Assembly: GCA_024220505.1 (NCBI GenBank)
Contig: JAKZZE010000002.1
Coordinates: 2,170,001-2,234,000, forward strand
Length of the DNA stretch: 64,000 bases
DNA from: Rhizopus arrhizus
Taxonomy: Eukaryota; Mucoromycota; Mucoromycetes; Mucorales; Rhizopodaceae
Reading direction: 5' to 3'
Shown here piece by piece: positions 50,031-61,421 of the stretch. The notes beneath the pieces were generated by a model. It searched no databases. It had not been told where the DNA came from and worked only from the letters and a program-made list of their open reading frames with translations. A program made the position numbers and the translations under genes. How positions within the stretch are numbered: the stretch's first letter is position 1; the number at the start of each line of letters is the position of its first letter.

Positions 50031-50769
50031 TGAGCTTGCTATACAGTTTGATATTTTGTTAATCAACAACTGACAAGTACTTGATAGCTGGTTTGAGGGA
50101 AAGTTGCACTAGAAATGCCTGCGCAGATAGAATAATCCATGTTATTTTACAAGCTGTTATGTCATCATCTGTCCTTAGTGCACATTTCTTTAATTATGAA
50201 CAAAACCCTCAATTTAATAAGATTATATTTCACATTCCTTATAGTAGTATAAATAATTGCTTGTTTTTATTAATAGAACATCAGTCAATTGTCACGTATT
50301 ATTCCCTCTATTAAACTGCCCATCTATTCCTATCTTTACTTATCTTTATCTCGTTCTTACTTATCAATCATTGTAATTCCTATTTGCATTTTGCACCTTC
50401 AAGCCTTTAACACCACCCTCTATTGTCCTCTTTTAGTTGTCTATCCAAGCCTTTTAGTTCCTGTCCTGTTCTTTCCCTCTCTCCTTTCTGGTTGAAAGAA
50501 ACAATTTATTACACAAGCTGTATCATTGACTATCGACAAGGTGTTATATGTGTTCAATTTAATGCAAAAAAGTTTTCATCAAGAAAAGAAAGAGCAGATG
50601 GCATTTATATTGATAAAGCAATTTATGTAGTCACTAAAAACATAGATAATGTAAAGGTTTAGAAAAAGAAATGACAACTGATTCTATACAAAGTCGCCAA
50701 CAAAATTTTACAAAGCCGCTATTTATTTTATAAAGTCGCCTATTGACACAGTGGGTACTCTTCTTCCAA

Positions 50770-51855
50770 CAAATACGCTCTGTCATTGTAAAATTTCTTG
50801 GATACAAAAGCTTTCTATCAGCGAGGTTTCAAAACTGCCGGAGGCCCCGCAATGAGGGAGGCATAGCAATCCTGGATCCAGCCATGCGGCAATCAGCTAT
50901 TCAGTTGCGATGGCTCATTCCGATGCTCTAATCGACGCATCCGACTTCAACTCAGAACTCCTTTGCTACAACCCTCATGCGATACTATCTCTGTGTTCTG
51001 ATATCCTCGCCATCAGCAATTCTGCCTTTACTTTTTTCAGAAAGCATAGCACTGACCTTAAAAAAATTGGTTGCTCCCAGTTCATGTTTCTTACTTAAGA
51101 TCATAGAGACTATGAAAACAACTGGAATGACCTGAATACTAGCGCAGCAGAAGAAGTACCTTTATGTTGAGTATGCCCATCCTTGCTCACAAATGATCAT
51201 ACTTATAAAAGCACATATTGGAAGCTGGTTTTGGTAAAAGATGTATATGGATTTAATGTCATCGATGGTAAGCTTACTCCCAGAGGATATTTCCTATCTA
51301 GTCAACAAAGGAACAGGAACCAAAATTATCTCGATCTCCTGTGTACTGGCCAAATAGCCTTCCATCCATGCACCCTAAAGCTAGCAAAACTTCCTGGAAC
51401 AAATTTTGTCACGCCTCAATTCCTCATCCAGCACGAACCACTCTATGGAGGCCTTATCATTTAAAGCTTCCTACATGCTCTCGTCTGCATAAAATTATAC
51501 CTAAATATATCATGATGAAGGATGCATGATGTGTGGCGCAATTGGAACTGATGAACACTTTTTGTGGTCCTGCCCAATTAAACAACCTGTATAGGATACA
51601 TGTGCGCAACGATTTCTTGTTCAACTTTCGCTACTATCTTTTGATCAAATAAATCGACCAGTTCAAATAACAATTAGAACATCATCGCATTAGAAAATTG
51701 ACACCTTTTATGTAAATGCTTGTGGGTTTTGAGTTTATGGAGATTACACTAGAAATACATCTTTAAAGTCACACCTTTTTAGCCAAATGAAGCAACAGCA
51801 AGAACCACAATGCTACTTAGACGAATTCACAATGAAAATTTACATCGTCAAGTAA
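50770..51855 (+). mobile_element. Decayed LINE (non-LTR retrotransposon), reverse-transcriptase C-terminal part
   Basis: Translation in shifting frames gives RRPRNEGGIAILDPAMRQSA and IQLRWLIPML, the region after the RT domain in LINEs, and then HPARTTLWRPYHLKLPTCS and the zinc-binding tail MMKDA-stop-CVCGAIGTDEHFLWSCPIK (zf-RVT pattern CxxC...HxxxxC). Further on, TTMLLRRIHNENLHRQ looks like the end of the protein. Multiple shifts and stops show it is dead. The 5' part (endonuclease and RT core) is missing. Confidence 0.75.
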
Positions 51856-51937
51856 TGTAGAAATATTACAATTCAATATCTTAATAGTTATTTTATTGTT
51901 GTAATTTCCCTTATGTTATAACAGTGCTCGTCTGGAG

Positions 51938-52174
51938 GCGGCACTAGCATAAAATTCTCATAAGGCACTGTGGGCACTCTGGAACAAAGTCACCTAGCAA
52001 AATTCTGCTGGATTTATCTCTCGTCTGGCGGTACTAGTTCCAATTTCCATGGTCGCTTTTTGCTTATTTGTTCGCGGGTTTAAGCCCTGTTATTAAAAAT
52101 GTTTCTTATGATTACCAGCTAAAATGCGGCATTCGAATAAAATCCTCATACAAAAAAAAGGCATAGTGGGCACT
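51938..52174. repeat. Two diverged copies of a 40-50-bp motif
   Basis: GCGGCACTAGCATAAAATTC to GTGGGCACT at 51938-51978 and a related block at 52126-52174 share GCGGCA, ATAAAATYCTCAT and GGCAYWGTGGGCACT, 190 bp apart. A third trace of GTGGGTACT is at about 50753, on the 5' side of the LINE relic, where ACAAAGTCGCC also echoes ACAAAGTCACC at about 51985. They may be repeats in a LINE/SINE flank. Confidence 0.5.
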
Positions 52175-52568
52175 AAATTTTTGCTGCCAACCAAATAAGT
52201 GACTGACTGTTCGAAACATAGCCAATAGTTAAATAACGGCCTCCTTACAAGGGGGGTGGATATCATCATCCAACGAAAAAGTAACAAATTTTTTTTTACT
52301 AAGATTACAAAAAACTATTATATATTTGCGTATGCCCTCTTAATATAACAAGAAAAAAAAATAATACCTTAGAAGAAATTAAAAAACAAGAGAAAGAAGG
52401 ATAAAATAATAAAAAAGGATATTTCTATTTTTTTTTTTTGCATCTCCTTTTTTGAAAAAATAAACTCACCAAATATTTTTTTTTTTACTCTTTAATTTTT
52501 TTTTTCTAATTTTTTTTTATAAAAAAAAAGCAACAAAAAAAAAGAGGAGGGAAAGAAAGAAGACGATT

Positions 52569-55500
52569 ATGACTTGTGCCTTTTCATTTTATTTTGGACA
52601 AGTCAATACATTACCCACTTCTTTGACCTGTCAAATAACAGTTGAAGGCACCAATTTAACATTAACTGGGCAAAAAGAAGATGTTATGGCAACCAGAACC
52701 GAGTTATTGAATTTATATCCCACACAAGTAAACTATACAGTATTTCAGCAAAAATTGAATAATTAAAATAATGATCCCTTTCTAGATCCACTTGAACATA
52801 AAGATCCCTGATCAAGATTGTAATCAACTTAGAACAGCATGTGATAAAATAGCAAAAGAAACAGAAACGACTATTGCCCTTACTGAACCTTTGCCCCAAT
52901 CTTCATTTACCTCTCAAAATACAGTTAATATCCTTATTACTGGTATACCCGACCAAGCTGAAAAAGCGAGAATCAACATTTTGGTGATGTTGGATAAACA
53001 AGTAAGGTTTTTTTTAAATAAAATGTGCAGGCGTATATTTAATACTTTTTGTTAGTCACAACTTAATGTAGATACACTTGATATTCCATATAAATTACAT
53101 CCGTTAATCTGTGGAAGGAAAAGAACTGGACTGCAATCTATTTTGGAAGGGACAACTACTTTAGTTTACTTTCCATCTCCCTTTCGCTATAATGACAATG
53201 ATGATTCATTGATTTATGTATCTGGAGATCAAGTTGAACGTGTTAAAGAAAGCCTTATTAACCTCGCAAATGAAAAGGTATAAAAGTAAAACAATTAATA
53301 CTATGACTAATACACAATGTAGATGAAGGACATACATCAAAAAGAAGCTGTACTACATCCTCGTAAATTAGATTGGATGCTACTACATAAAAGAAATGAT
53401 ATAAAAAAAATAATGCGAGACAATGCTTCTTTCATTCAATTTCCAAAGATGGGAACTGAAAGTAACCAAATCATTGTTTATGCTGAAAATCAAGTCAACG
53501 TTGAGCGTACTCTTCGTTCTCTTCATTTTTTGGTACAAAAAAAAATATTATCCGAGAAAAAAAACGTGCTAATTTCTCTTCTTAGGCTTGTGGAGTCTAT
53601 GAAGCTTGTTTCTATTTTAATCATCGTGATATTTATGGTGTCGAAAATGCTTCAACCTTTTTACCTAATATATCAAGTCTAGTATCTCAATTATCTCAAA
53701 TTTCCCTTGCTGATGTCACCTATTTACCCGAGCCAAGTCGAATTGAGGTATATGGTACTGAAAGAGCTGTTCGAAATGTCTATCAACGGTTACACGACAT
53801 GGCATTTTTAAAGGTTTGTGAAAATAAGGGTCCTACCACAACATACACTAAAAAACACGTTTTTTTTATGACAGATGTTTCACCAAAGTACAGTTTTTAA
53901 TGTTGAACTCTCTAATGATCAACGCGAATTTATTAGCGGTAAGAAGAGTGGAAAGATCAACAAAATCATGAAGACATCAGGCGCAAAGATCAAGTTTATT
54001 CCATTTAGCGAATACAACTTTATTATCGAGGTAGAAAGCAGCAGTTTTACCAAAGCCTTGGACGGTTTGACTTTGCTTCAAGAGGAGTTGCCAGCCGAAA
54101 TTTCATTTTATGTACCAGAGGTCTATCATAAGCGTATCATTGGTGTCGGTGGTAAAAATATTCAACGTATTATGAAAAAATACGGTGTCTATGTGAAATT
54201 TTCAAACGCGGAAGAGTTTGCAGCTCTTGGAGGTTACTATGACAATGAAGATAACGTAGTTGCGCGAACGCCAATGAAAAATCAGGTCAATTTGGATAAT
54301 TTACGACATGCTGTGATGGATTTGATTAACCCTAAGGATCGAGAATGTGTTGAACAGGTATTGGATGTTCCGTTTTGGCTTCATCGTACTTTGATTGGAA
54401 GTCAGGCCGATTTCTTGACTGAGGTGGCCAAGAAGACAGGCACGTATCCGATGTGGCCTGATGCCGAATTGGCAAGTGATACCTTGACTCTTGTTGGCCC
54501 CGAATCGCAAATTGAGTTAGGGGTTCAGATGGTGAGATCTATCTTGCCAGAGGAATATAAACTCTATATACCTTACTCTGCGCAGTTGATACCCGTCTTG
54601 TCATCAGAATCATTTCAAAAGGATGTTGTTCAACGTATATCAAAGGAATATCGTATTGAGATAGAATGTATTCCAACGACAGAGACCAAGCGGAATGAAA
54701 TCGTTAAGTTCAAGACAGTCAAAGGAAATATGGATGCCTTGGCTATGGCATTGAAGATTACGACAGATTATCTCAAAGATCAGCAAATCACTTTGTATGA
54801 AGGAAGCGCCATTGTTCATCACTCAACTCTAGACCATTCAGCTACTCCTTCTGTCATGCCACCAAACACAGCACCTTCTTTTCATGTGTTTGATAGTAAA
54901 ATTTTGCCTCCTCCTTCTTCAACGATGGCTTCAGGTTAGATTGTTAAACAATTTTCTCAGTGTATATTAACATGCCATCTTTTTTAGATCTTGTATCACC
55001 TACAGCTTCGTCTTCTTCATCTCTCTTGAACGATTTTCAATCCGTTTTGAATGGCAATAATAGTAATGGACTAAAAAGCTATTCACTTTTTGACTATCCA
55101 ACAACAACGACAGGAAGTGCACTGGATGCTTCATGGAGAAACTTTAGAGATATGAATTCATCAAGAACGGCCGATAATATTCGAGCCATCTTTGATTCAC
55201 CTGCTGAAAGAGGACCTCCACCCCCTTCACTCTTTCGTGGAGCTCCACCGACAAGTCCACCTAATGGATTAGATATCTGGGGTACAAATCACCCAATGAA
55301 TGGATTTGTCAATAGTCCACCCATGACAGGACAGATGGAAGGCAAACCTCAATCAATGGTAAACTAATCTATTAGACGCTTTATTATGTGTATTAAACTG
55401 ATTTTACTATCAGATGTATGCAAACAACAATACCAATCAGACAATAGGATTTTATCCATTGAACAGCAACAGTAGCACTAATAAACCTAATGATTTCAAT

Positions 55501-55899
55501 ACATATATTATGCCTACATCATCCACTTCGACAGGTAGCAATAATAGTTCTATGCATTCAAGTCAATCCATGCCAGATATCATGCTAGAAGAAAGACAAC
55601 ATACCGGTACTTTACCCACTTTGCAAAACTATATCCATACCCAAAGTCCACCTTTACTTTATCCATCTTCTACAGCATCTCATCATAATAAGCCTATATC
55701 AGCCTTTTTATCTTCATCTGCTTCAACCCCAACAACAAGAGGAAATCATTATCCTGCACTGTTTTCACAAAATCATTCTTTTAATGATGAAACTGTTCGT
55801 AAGTGCATATTTGTTATTGAATACAAAAAAAAACTAACCTCTTTAATAGTTGTTCAAAATTGTTCAATAGCATGTCTATTAGTCAATCAAGCCATTTGA
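52569..55899 (+). CDS. Multi-KH-domain RNA-binding protein
   Basis: Nine exons (52569-52727, 52786-53001, 53056-53277, 53323-53532, 53586-53813, 53875-54934, 54988-55358, 55414-55798, 55850-55899) join in phase to 966 residues. Several KH-like repeats occupy the first two thirds; the clearest reads VYHKRIIGVGGKNIQRIMKK, with the GxxG loop, and a degenerate one has ISGKKSGKINKIMKTSG. The C-terminal 270 residues are Ser/Asn/Thr/Pro-rich and disordered. It is most like fungal KH proteins related to yeast YLL032C or the vigilin/Bicaudal-C class, probably an mRNA-binding regulator in the cytoplasm. The last intron (55799-55849, 51 nt) is in frame and stop-free. The ATG at 52569 follows a long A/T-rich leader. 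Confidence 0.85.
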
Positions 55900-56086
55900 C
55901 TCATTAAAAAATGATTTTTGTTTTACCCCCCTCCCTTTCCCTCTTTTATTTGTGTATGATTATATTATGTTAGAACGAAATATATTAAAGGAAACACTTT
56001 TCTGTTTTTATTAAAACAAGGATGAGAGAAGCACAAGATGAAATAGGGATAATATTATATGTGTGTATAAATGTGATGTGTATAGA
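55900..56086. terminator. Shared 3' region of convergent genes
   Basis: 187 bp between the stops of the KH-domain gene and the minus-strand coiled-coil gene. It has T- and AT-rich stretches and a reversed AATAAA-like signal, and must contain both polyadenylation sites. No other feature is visible. Confidence 0.4.
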
Positions 56087-57837
56087 TTAAGACCTTTTGC
56101 TTAATTGTTCTTGAAGTGACTTGATTTGGGCATGCAACGGTGCTGCAGCTTCACTTGTACTCTTTTTAATCAGGTGTTCAATACAGTCTATCATCGCTGG
56201 ATCAAGATACTGTTCTTCCTCTATCACTTTTTCTACCTTTCTTTTTGTTGAGATAGGATCAATGATAAAAGTAATAAAAGCTTCATGGTTTCTAATGCAT
56301 GGAATAGTTGTCAATACACATAAAGAATTAAATAAAAGACTTACGTCAGTATTCGTTCAATTTTCTTCATAGCAGCTTCAAGACGTGTTGGGAACATATC
56401 ATCAAGTACATTCTCTTTGTATTGTATAATACAATCAAGTAGCTTTTGATGCTTTCTTTCAACTTCTTCTATTCTTTCTGTTATATCATCACTTTTCAGA
56501 TTAGAATCATCATTCATTCTCACTCTCTTTTTAGATGAAAGAGCTTCTATCTGCTGAGTCCAATCACACTTTGCATTAAGTGTAGTCTCAATCATTTTAA
56601 CATTGTTAAACAATACAGCCATGCGATACTGAATACTTTGCATATTAGCTGCAGTAGCTGCTTCATCAATCTGAGCATTATTATAAATATGGCTGCATCG
56701 CATCGAGCCAACGATCGACTGTGTCTCTTCCAATTGCTGCCTCAAAGCCAACATCTCTTGACTCATTGAGCTCATTGTATCCCTAATAGAAATCAAGAGA
56801 GGTAAAGTCATAGGTTCAGACGAGGAAAGTAGGAGATTACTAAATTCTACAAACTGCTTGATCTCGGGTATATGAGCGAGGTTTGACTGAAGATGGGCAG
56901 GCCCTAGCCTATCAATCTCATTTCGTATAATCTCTAAAATCTTTTCTGATACAATATTACCCTCTTTTTGTTCTTCTACTAGGTTTTTTCTAACGGCTTC
57001 GTTCAGCTTGGTGTCAAATTCCTTTTCGATCAGTTGAACTGCGCTACGAACAATAGCATCATTCTCTCTAACTCGATCAAGCCTACCCCTCATCTCACGG
57101 ACAATCTCTTGAAAACTTCTTTCATTATTAGCTGCGATTTGTCTCATATTCTTTGTTTGAGACTCAACCATTTGTCCCTTGAATTGCTCGAGTGAAGTAT
57201 GGATGGCTTCACCTGCAGAGATGTCCATTTTCCCCTCTTCAAGTGACAGGGTCGCCTCGGTAACTGAACTGATTTTGTTTTGTGCCTCTTCATAGGTTGC
57301 TTTGCAATGTTGAGCCACGGCCTCTTTGATGTTGGTTCTGATTTTTTCTGTGTATTCACTCAAAATATTGATTATTTCTATAAATTGCTTTAAAGCCAAA
57401 TCTTCTTGTTGTTCCAACCTACACTAGAGTGATAAATAACCATTGGCGATTCTTTTGTCTCGCTGTTTCTTTTACTTTCTTTTTCTGATCGATAGCTCTT
57501 GTTTACTTTTATCCAGCGATTCATCTAGTATAAACTTTATAATTAATCGTTGCTTCCTTTAAAGTCTAGTCTTTTACCCATTGTCTTTAATGAATCAATT
57601 ACACCAGCTTCATCCGTCAGGTGTTTTCTTACTCGAGATAAGGAATTATAATTTGAATACAAAGAGTTGAACTCAAATGTAAGGCGTGTAGCTTCATAAA
57701 TAAACCTGTCAAAAAAAAGTGTATTCATATACAAATAAACGACACATGGCATTTTCTATTGATTACTCGAAATGATCTAGAAGAAGTTTCTCTGTTTGCT
57801 TTTCTAATCCTATTAAATCTTTATCTTCTTCTGCCAT
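56087..57837 (-). CDS. Uncharacterised coiled-coil protein
   Basis: Five minus-strand exons, 57767-57837, 57578-57705, 57476-57524, 56345-57418 and 56087-56291, give 508 residues, starting MAEEDKDLIGLEKQTEKLLL. Nearly all of it is predicted helix rich in Glu, Lys and Gln with heptad-like spacing (for example LDKSKQELSIRKRKLEQQED, and IEEVERKHQKLLDCI). It has a basic KKRVR and ends with a helical segment (SLQEQLSKRS). No signal peptide or enzyme motif. A structural role (cytoskeleton, kinetochore or autophagy scaffold) is possible, but I do not recognise the family. The joins were chosen by phase and by avoiding internal stops; the 49-nt exon is well supported by both splice sites. Confidence 0.75.
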
Positions 57838-58450
57838 GCCTTTTGATGATTATCCAAGTTAAAAGTACAATTTTTTTAAACAGGCCAAGAAAAAAATACA
57901 GTCCGCTTATTCTGTTCCAACACAAATTTAACCATGCGTAATTATTTAAAGACATAGTAATGCAGGCTTAGCAGAGTATTCGTACAAGTATGAAAGCAAC
58001 AAGGAATACTAATAAATCTCTCGGATGTATCTTTGATATTTGTGAAATCATTGCTAATGATATAAATGTGAATCAGTCTTTGAATAACTGTTATCATGTT
58101 GAAAGAGAGTGCATTAAAGGGTTATTTAATTTGATTTATTACTACAATAAGCAATGATGATCTTCGCCAATCTTTTGTGTATGGCTGTTTATTGAGTTTT
58201 ATTGATTGCCTTTGGTCTTATTTGTAGGTTGTTAATATTGAATTTAAATAGTAAGAGTGACCTGTTGATGTATATTCCATATATTAACGGATTTCCTCAC
58301 CAGGATCCAATCAATACACTTACAAGCATAGCTTCATGTCAAGTATATATCAATGCAATTTCATTTAGATGAAGTAATAACAGCCTACTTCCTATAGAAC
58401 ACTGTCGCAGGTTTGCTCTTATTGTGTTTTTCTTTTTTTTTTTTGAATGG
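57838..58450. other. Upstream region of the coiled-coil gene
   Basis: About 0.6 kb of AT-rich DNA. No protein-like frame is evident. It ends at the start of the repeat split by a LINE fragment. Confidence 0.35.
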
Positions 58451-59475
58451 AAATTTTAATGTTTATTAAAGCTCATCAAAGAGTATAAGGATTAAGAGTG
58501 ATGCAAGCGTATGAAACGGCGATCGCTAGCAAGGTGATGCTCCATTTCACGAAACTATCTTCCATGCAAGAATGTACTTACATCCTCCAATATCAATTCC
58601 TTCTTCGCTCCTTTACGCTTCCAGATGATACCCTGCTTTCTCGCTTATTGTGCTATATCCGTCGTTTTAATAGTCATTCATAATAGTATGCAATTTCAAA
58701 GTCACTTTTATAGAAAAAAACCCCTACCCCATCTTGAATTCCTAGACAAGCGAACTCTAAAACAGATCCAGTTATAGTTCCGACAAGACAATCTCTGTCA
58801 AAATCGCTCCTCCTGTAACTTTATACTTCTTTCCTTATGTCGTCCGGTTATTTATTTGGATCCTATAATATGACTACTAATGATCAGAATAGAGCGAAGT
58901 CGCTGTGTGCGTTGGCGTCTCGGATGGCTTCCTGGGACACATCCGGATCATGCCCCTTCCATCCTTCACAGACACTTACAAAGCCCCATTCTATTCATTG
59001 CCTCAATATGCGTCGCCGACTACAATCGCTTGAAACAATGGTCGATCCTCTGTCCCTCCTTCTGAACAAATTACCTCACCGAACACCACATTCCTTTCAA
59101 GCAGTCCTTCGATGGCCTACTATCTGCACCATCCTCCATGATCTCGACTATCTATGCCATGACAAAGTTCCATCTTCACCGCCACCCTATCTTGGTCAAT
59201 GTCTCCTCGACTGGCTTCCCAATGTCTCTCGCTGGTGTCTCTTACATTTGTCACCGTTTCTTTCTCCCCCAAACATTTTTACTCTTGATCCCATAAGGGA
59301 TTTTTAGCTTCCACGTATTTCCTTTTAATCTGACCAGAGTGAAAACGATGAAAACTAAGTCAACATACGCTCATTTAGGTTTTAATTTTATTTGTAAATG
59401 AAGTAAATGTTTAAATGTATGAAATAGTGACTTTTCACGAAAATACAAAACACATTAGCATAGATAATTGTAAGC
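58451..59475. repeat. Dispersed repeat split by a LINE insertion
   Basis: The two halves (58451-58516 and 59417-59475) together match the uninterrupted copy at 23945-24058. The split occurs at GTATGAAA, which is present at both junctions (58509-58516 and 59417-59424). The internal part is the LINE fragment listed separately. Confidence 0.6.
58517..59416 (+). mobile_element. 5'-truncated LINE fragment with likely target-site duplication
   Basis: About 900 bp encoding only the C-terminal end of a LINE reverse transcriptase: VMLHFTKLSSMQECTYILQY, FTLPDDTLLSRLLCYIRRFN, then with shifts RCVRWRLGWLPGTHPDHAPS and, in the neighbouring frame, DPLSLLLNKLPHRTPHSFQA and LRWPTICTILHDLDYLCHDK. These are motifs of the Mucorales-type non-LTR RT tail. 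GTATGAAA flanks both ends, fitting an 8-bp target-site duplication, and the 3' end is AT-rich with repeated GTAAATG. The open stretch at 58837-59307 is nearly intact, so the insertion is not very old. Confidence 0.75.
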
Positions 59476-59740
59476 ATTACTATGTTTTTCAAATAGATGA
59501 GAAAATATTCCAATAAATGAAAATTTCATATCCCTAAAATGAGAAAATGTCTATAATAAATTGAAAAAACTTGAACAAAAAATCAAGAATGAACCTTTTT
59601 TAATGTTTATCGTTTGGTACAATTAAACAACAATAGCGGCAGACACATAGATAGAAGACCTCAAACCATATGAAGAAGATGAAGAGGAAAATGTGGCTTA
59701 AGAAAACGACTACGAGTCAAACGCAGCAAGTACGTTTTCT

Positions 59741-59957
59741 AGTAGATATACATGAATAGTTATTAGACCTCTTAATGAAATGATTAAAGTTTCGTGTTAC
59801 GAGTGAATAACAGAATAAAAGATAAGTTTATTCAGTTTGAAATGCAGATATGATTTTAACTCATTAGTGGTTCGATGAGACAGATATATATTTATATTAT
59901 CATCATAGTTATAAAGAAAAAAACAAAAGCATTTATTTCTTCTGTTTCTTGATGGTA
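59741..59957 (+). repeat. Left 217-bp inverted repeat arm
   Basis: Reverse complement of 61205-61421. Compared base by base, the arms match in length without gaps and differ at one position that I can find (TTTCTTCTG here against TTTTTTCTG in the reverse complement of the right arm, near 59939). Confidence 0.95.
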
Positions 59958-60069
59958 CGGGACAGAACATAAGAATCATTAGAATAACCAATATAAGGGT
60001 GGGCAGGGAGCGAGGCGTTTCAAAGTAGCGCAATTAGATATAATGGCAGTTTCAATCTTTAAAGCGGTT

Positions 60070-61142
60070 TCAAGAGCAAAGTTCTTTAAACACATCAAGT
60101 GTGTAAGTATCCTGGGAAGAAGGGAAATTTGGTCTAAATTCCCAAAGAGCTTTGGCAACATTAATCATCCTGTAGACCTTGGGTGAGGCAAGATCCATGA
60201 CATACGTATATAGATTACTACCTTCACAGTGAACTCCGTAAACCTTTAGTTTAACAATACCATCCGAAACCAGTTTACTCATAGTAAGTTTCATTTGTTT
60301 ACCAACCTTTATCAAGTCGGATTCAACGTAAGAGTTTTGATCAGGTCGTTTAAATTCAGCAATCAATACAACACATTTTACATTACCAGGAAGATTGTAG
60401 ACCAAAAAATCTGGTTTGCATGTCTTGGGATTGCCTCTTTCAAGTTGGCCATTGGCCCATTTCATATTCAGTAAGGGGTCAGAAGAAAAAACAGAAGACA
60501 ATAATAGTGAAAGATAATGGTGAACATAGCTATCTTCAATGGAACAATCAGGCGAACCATTAATAAATATCGGGAGAATAGATTTTAAAGCTTGAGCTGC
60601 ATGTATACCCAAAGTATTCTTTGATTCACAAGCATCACTAAGCATTTTTACGCATAAAGTTAAAGAGGAAAGCCAGTCGGGAGGAGGAGATTCTTCAATG
60701 CTCATATACCAATTGTAACATCGAATACCTCTTTCGGGGTGATATGTTTCAAATAAAAGCGATGGTTTAAGGGCATTGTGAACAGCAAAAGTGAAATATT
60801 TACTGATGGACGAGGCATAATTTTTATCAAAGAGATAAATGCCATTTAACAAAAGAAGGGGCGCATGTCGTAAAATTGGGCAGGATTTACCATATTAATC
60901 ATTTTAATCGTCGTAATTTTCAAGTTAAAGCATAAATCAGAAATGCAATGATCATTCAGTATCCATTTGGTATCATTGTCCAGATCTTCTTCAGATTGAG
61001 TTGAGTTCCCCTGAAAGGAAAGAGTGTAATCACTGGAACGTTTGGGATGATGGTCGATGGATAAGCATGAAGGAAATCCTGTTTCATATTCGTCACTACC
61101 ATATTGACTTAATTTAGTATATGTCCAAAGTTTATATACTTT
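60070..61142 (-). CDS. PD-(D/E)XK nuclease-like protein, possibly broken
   Basis: The main open part (60070-60894) has about 270 codons and no ATG near its start. Its core fits the PD-(D/E)XK nuclease fold: helix with Glu (SIEDSYVHHYLSLLLSS), Asp in CKPDFLVYN, E-x-K in VVLIAEFKRPDQ, then a helix with Lys/Gln (SDLIKVGKQMKLTMSKLV). An upstream open part in another frame (60846-61142) reads YGSDEYETGFPSCLSID and SEEDLDNDTKWILNDHCISD, running toward a GTAAAT at ATG|GTAAAT. The two frames overlap by 49 bp and differ by one phase; no intron that I tried joins them, so there is a frameshift or an unseen exon. Function unproven: a transposition nuclease, a selfish nuclease or an effector are all possible. 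Confidence 0.5.
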
Positions 61143-61204
61143 TCACAGTGTAGATGTTAATATATGTACTATGCAGATGGCTAAATATTATTTATTACTA
61201 TGTA

Positions 61205-61421
61205 TACCATCAAGAAACAGAAAAAATAAATGCTTTTGTTTTTTTCTTTATAACTATGATGATAATATAAATATATATCTGTCTCATCGAACCACTAATG
61301 AGTTAAAATCATATCTGCATTTCAAACTGAATAAACTTATCTTTTATTCTGTTATTCACTCGTAACACGAAACTTTAATCATTTCATTAAGAGGTCTAAT
61401 AACTATTCATGTATATCTACT
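61205..61421 (-). repeat. Right 217-bp inverted repeat arm
   Basis: Reverse complement of the left arm. It ends TATATCTACT, followed by TACTTG, which mirrors the CAAGTA to the left of the left arm. Confidence 0.95.

Larger units (their letters stand above)
47699..52568. other. 4.9-kb gene-poor region with relics
   Basis: AT-rich region between GET3 and the KH-domain gene. It contains a T run of about 24 near 49130, a decayed gene at 49503-50030, a decayed LINE at 50770-51855 and repeated motifs at 51938-52174 (each listed). The open frames at 50081-50662 are T/C-rich and not protein-like. The last 250 bp are A/T homopolymer-rich and probably carry the promoter of the KH-domain gene. Confidence 0.5.
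59741..61421. mobile_element. Putative 1.68-kb inverted-repeat element carrying a nuclease-like gene
   Basis: A unit bounded by 217-bp inverted repeats (59741-59957 and 61205-61421) with a single coding region in between. The outer ends start AGTAGATATACATG on both sides; CAAGTA is also found just outside on both sides, adjacent on the right and 8 bp away on the left. No transposase of a known DDE family is present. The internal gene fills most of the space between the arms (about 110 bp on the 3' side and 60 bp on the 5' side). I infer a small DNA-transposon-like or foldback element; an inverted duplication without transposition remains possible. Confidence 0.55.

Noticed and set aside
50081..50662. 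Overlapping T/C-rich plus-strand open frames
   Set aside because: Hydrophobic low-complexity translations without recognisable helices, domains or splice logic.
59797..60033. Matching short open frames in both inverted-repeat arms
   Set aside because: The shared peptide in the two arms is simply the same repeat read twice; there is no evidence that it is translated.
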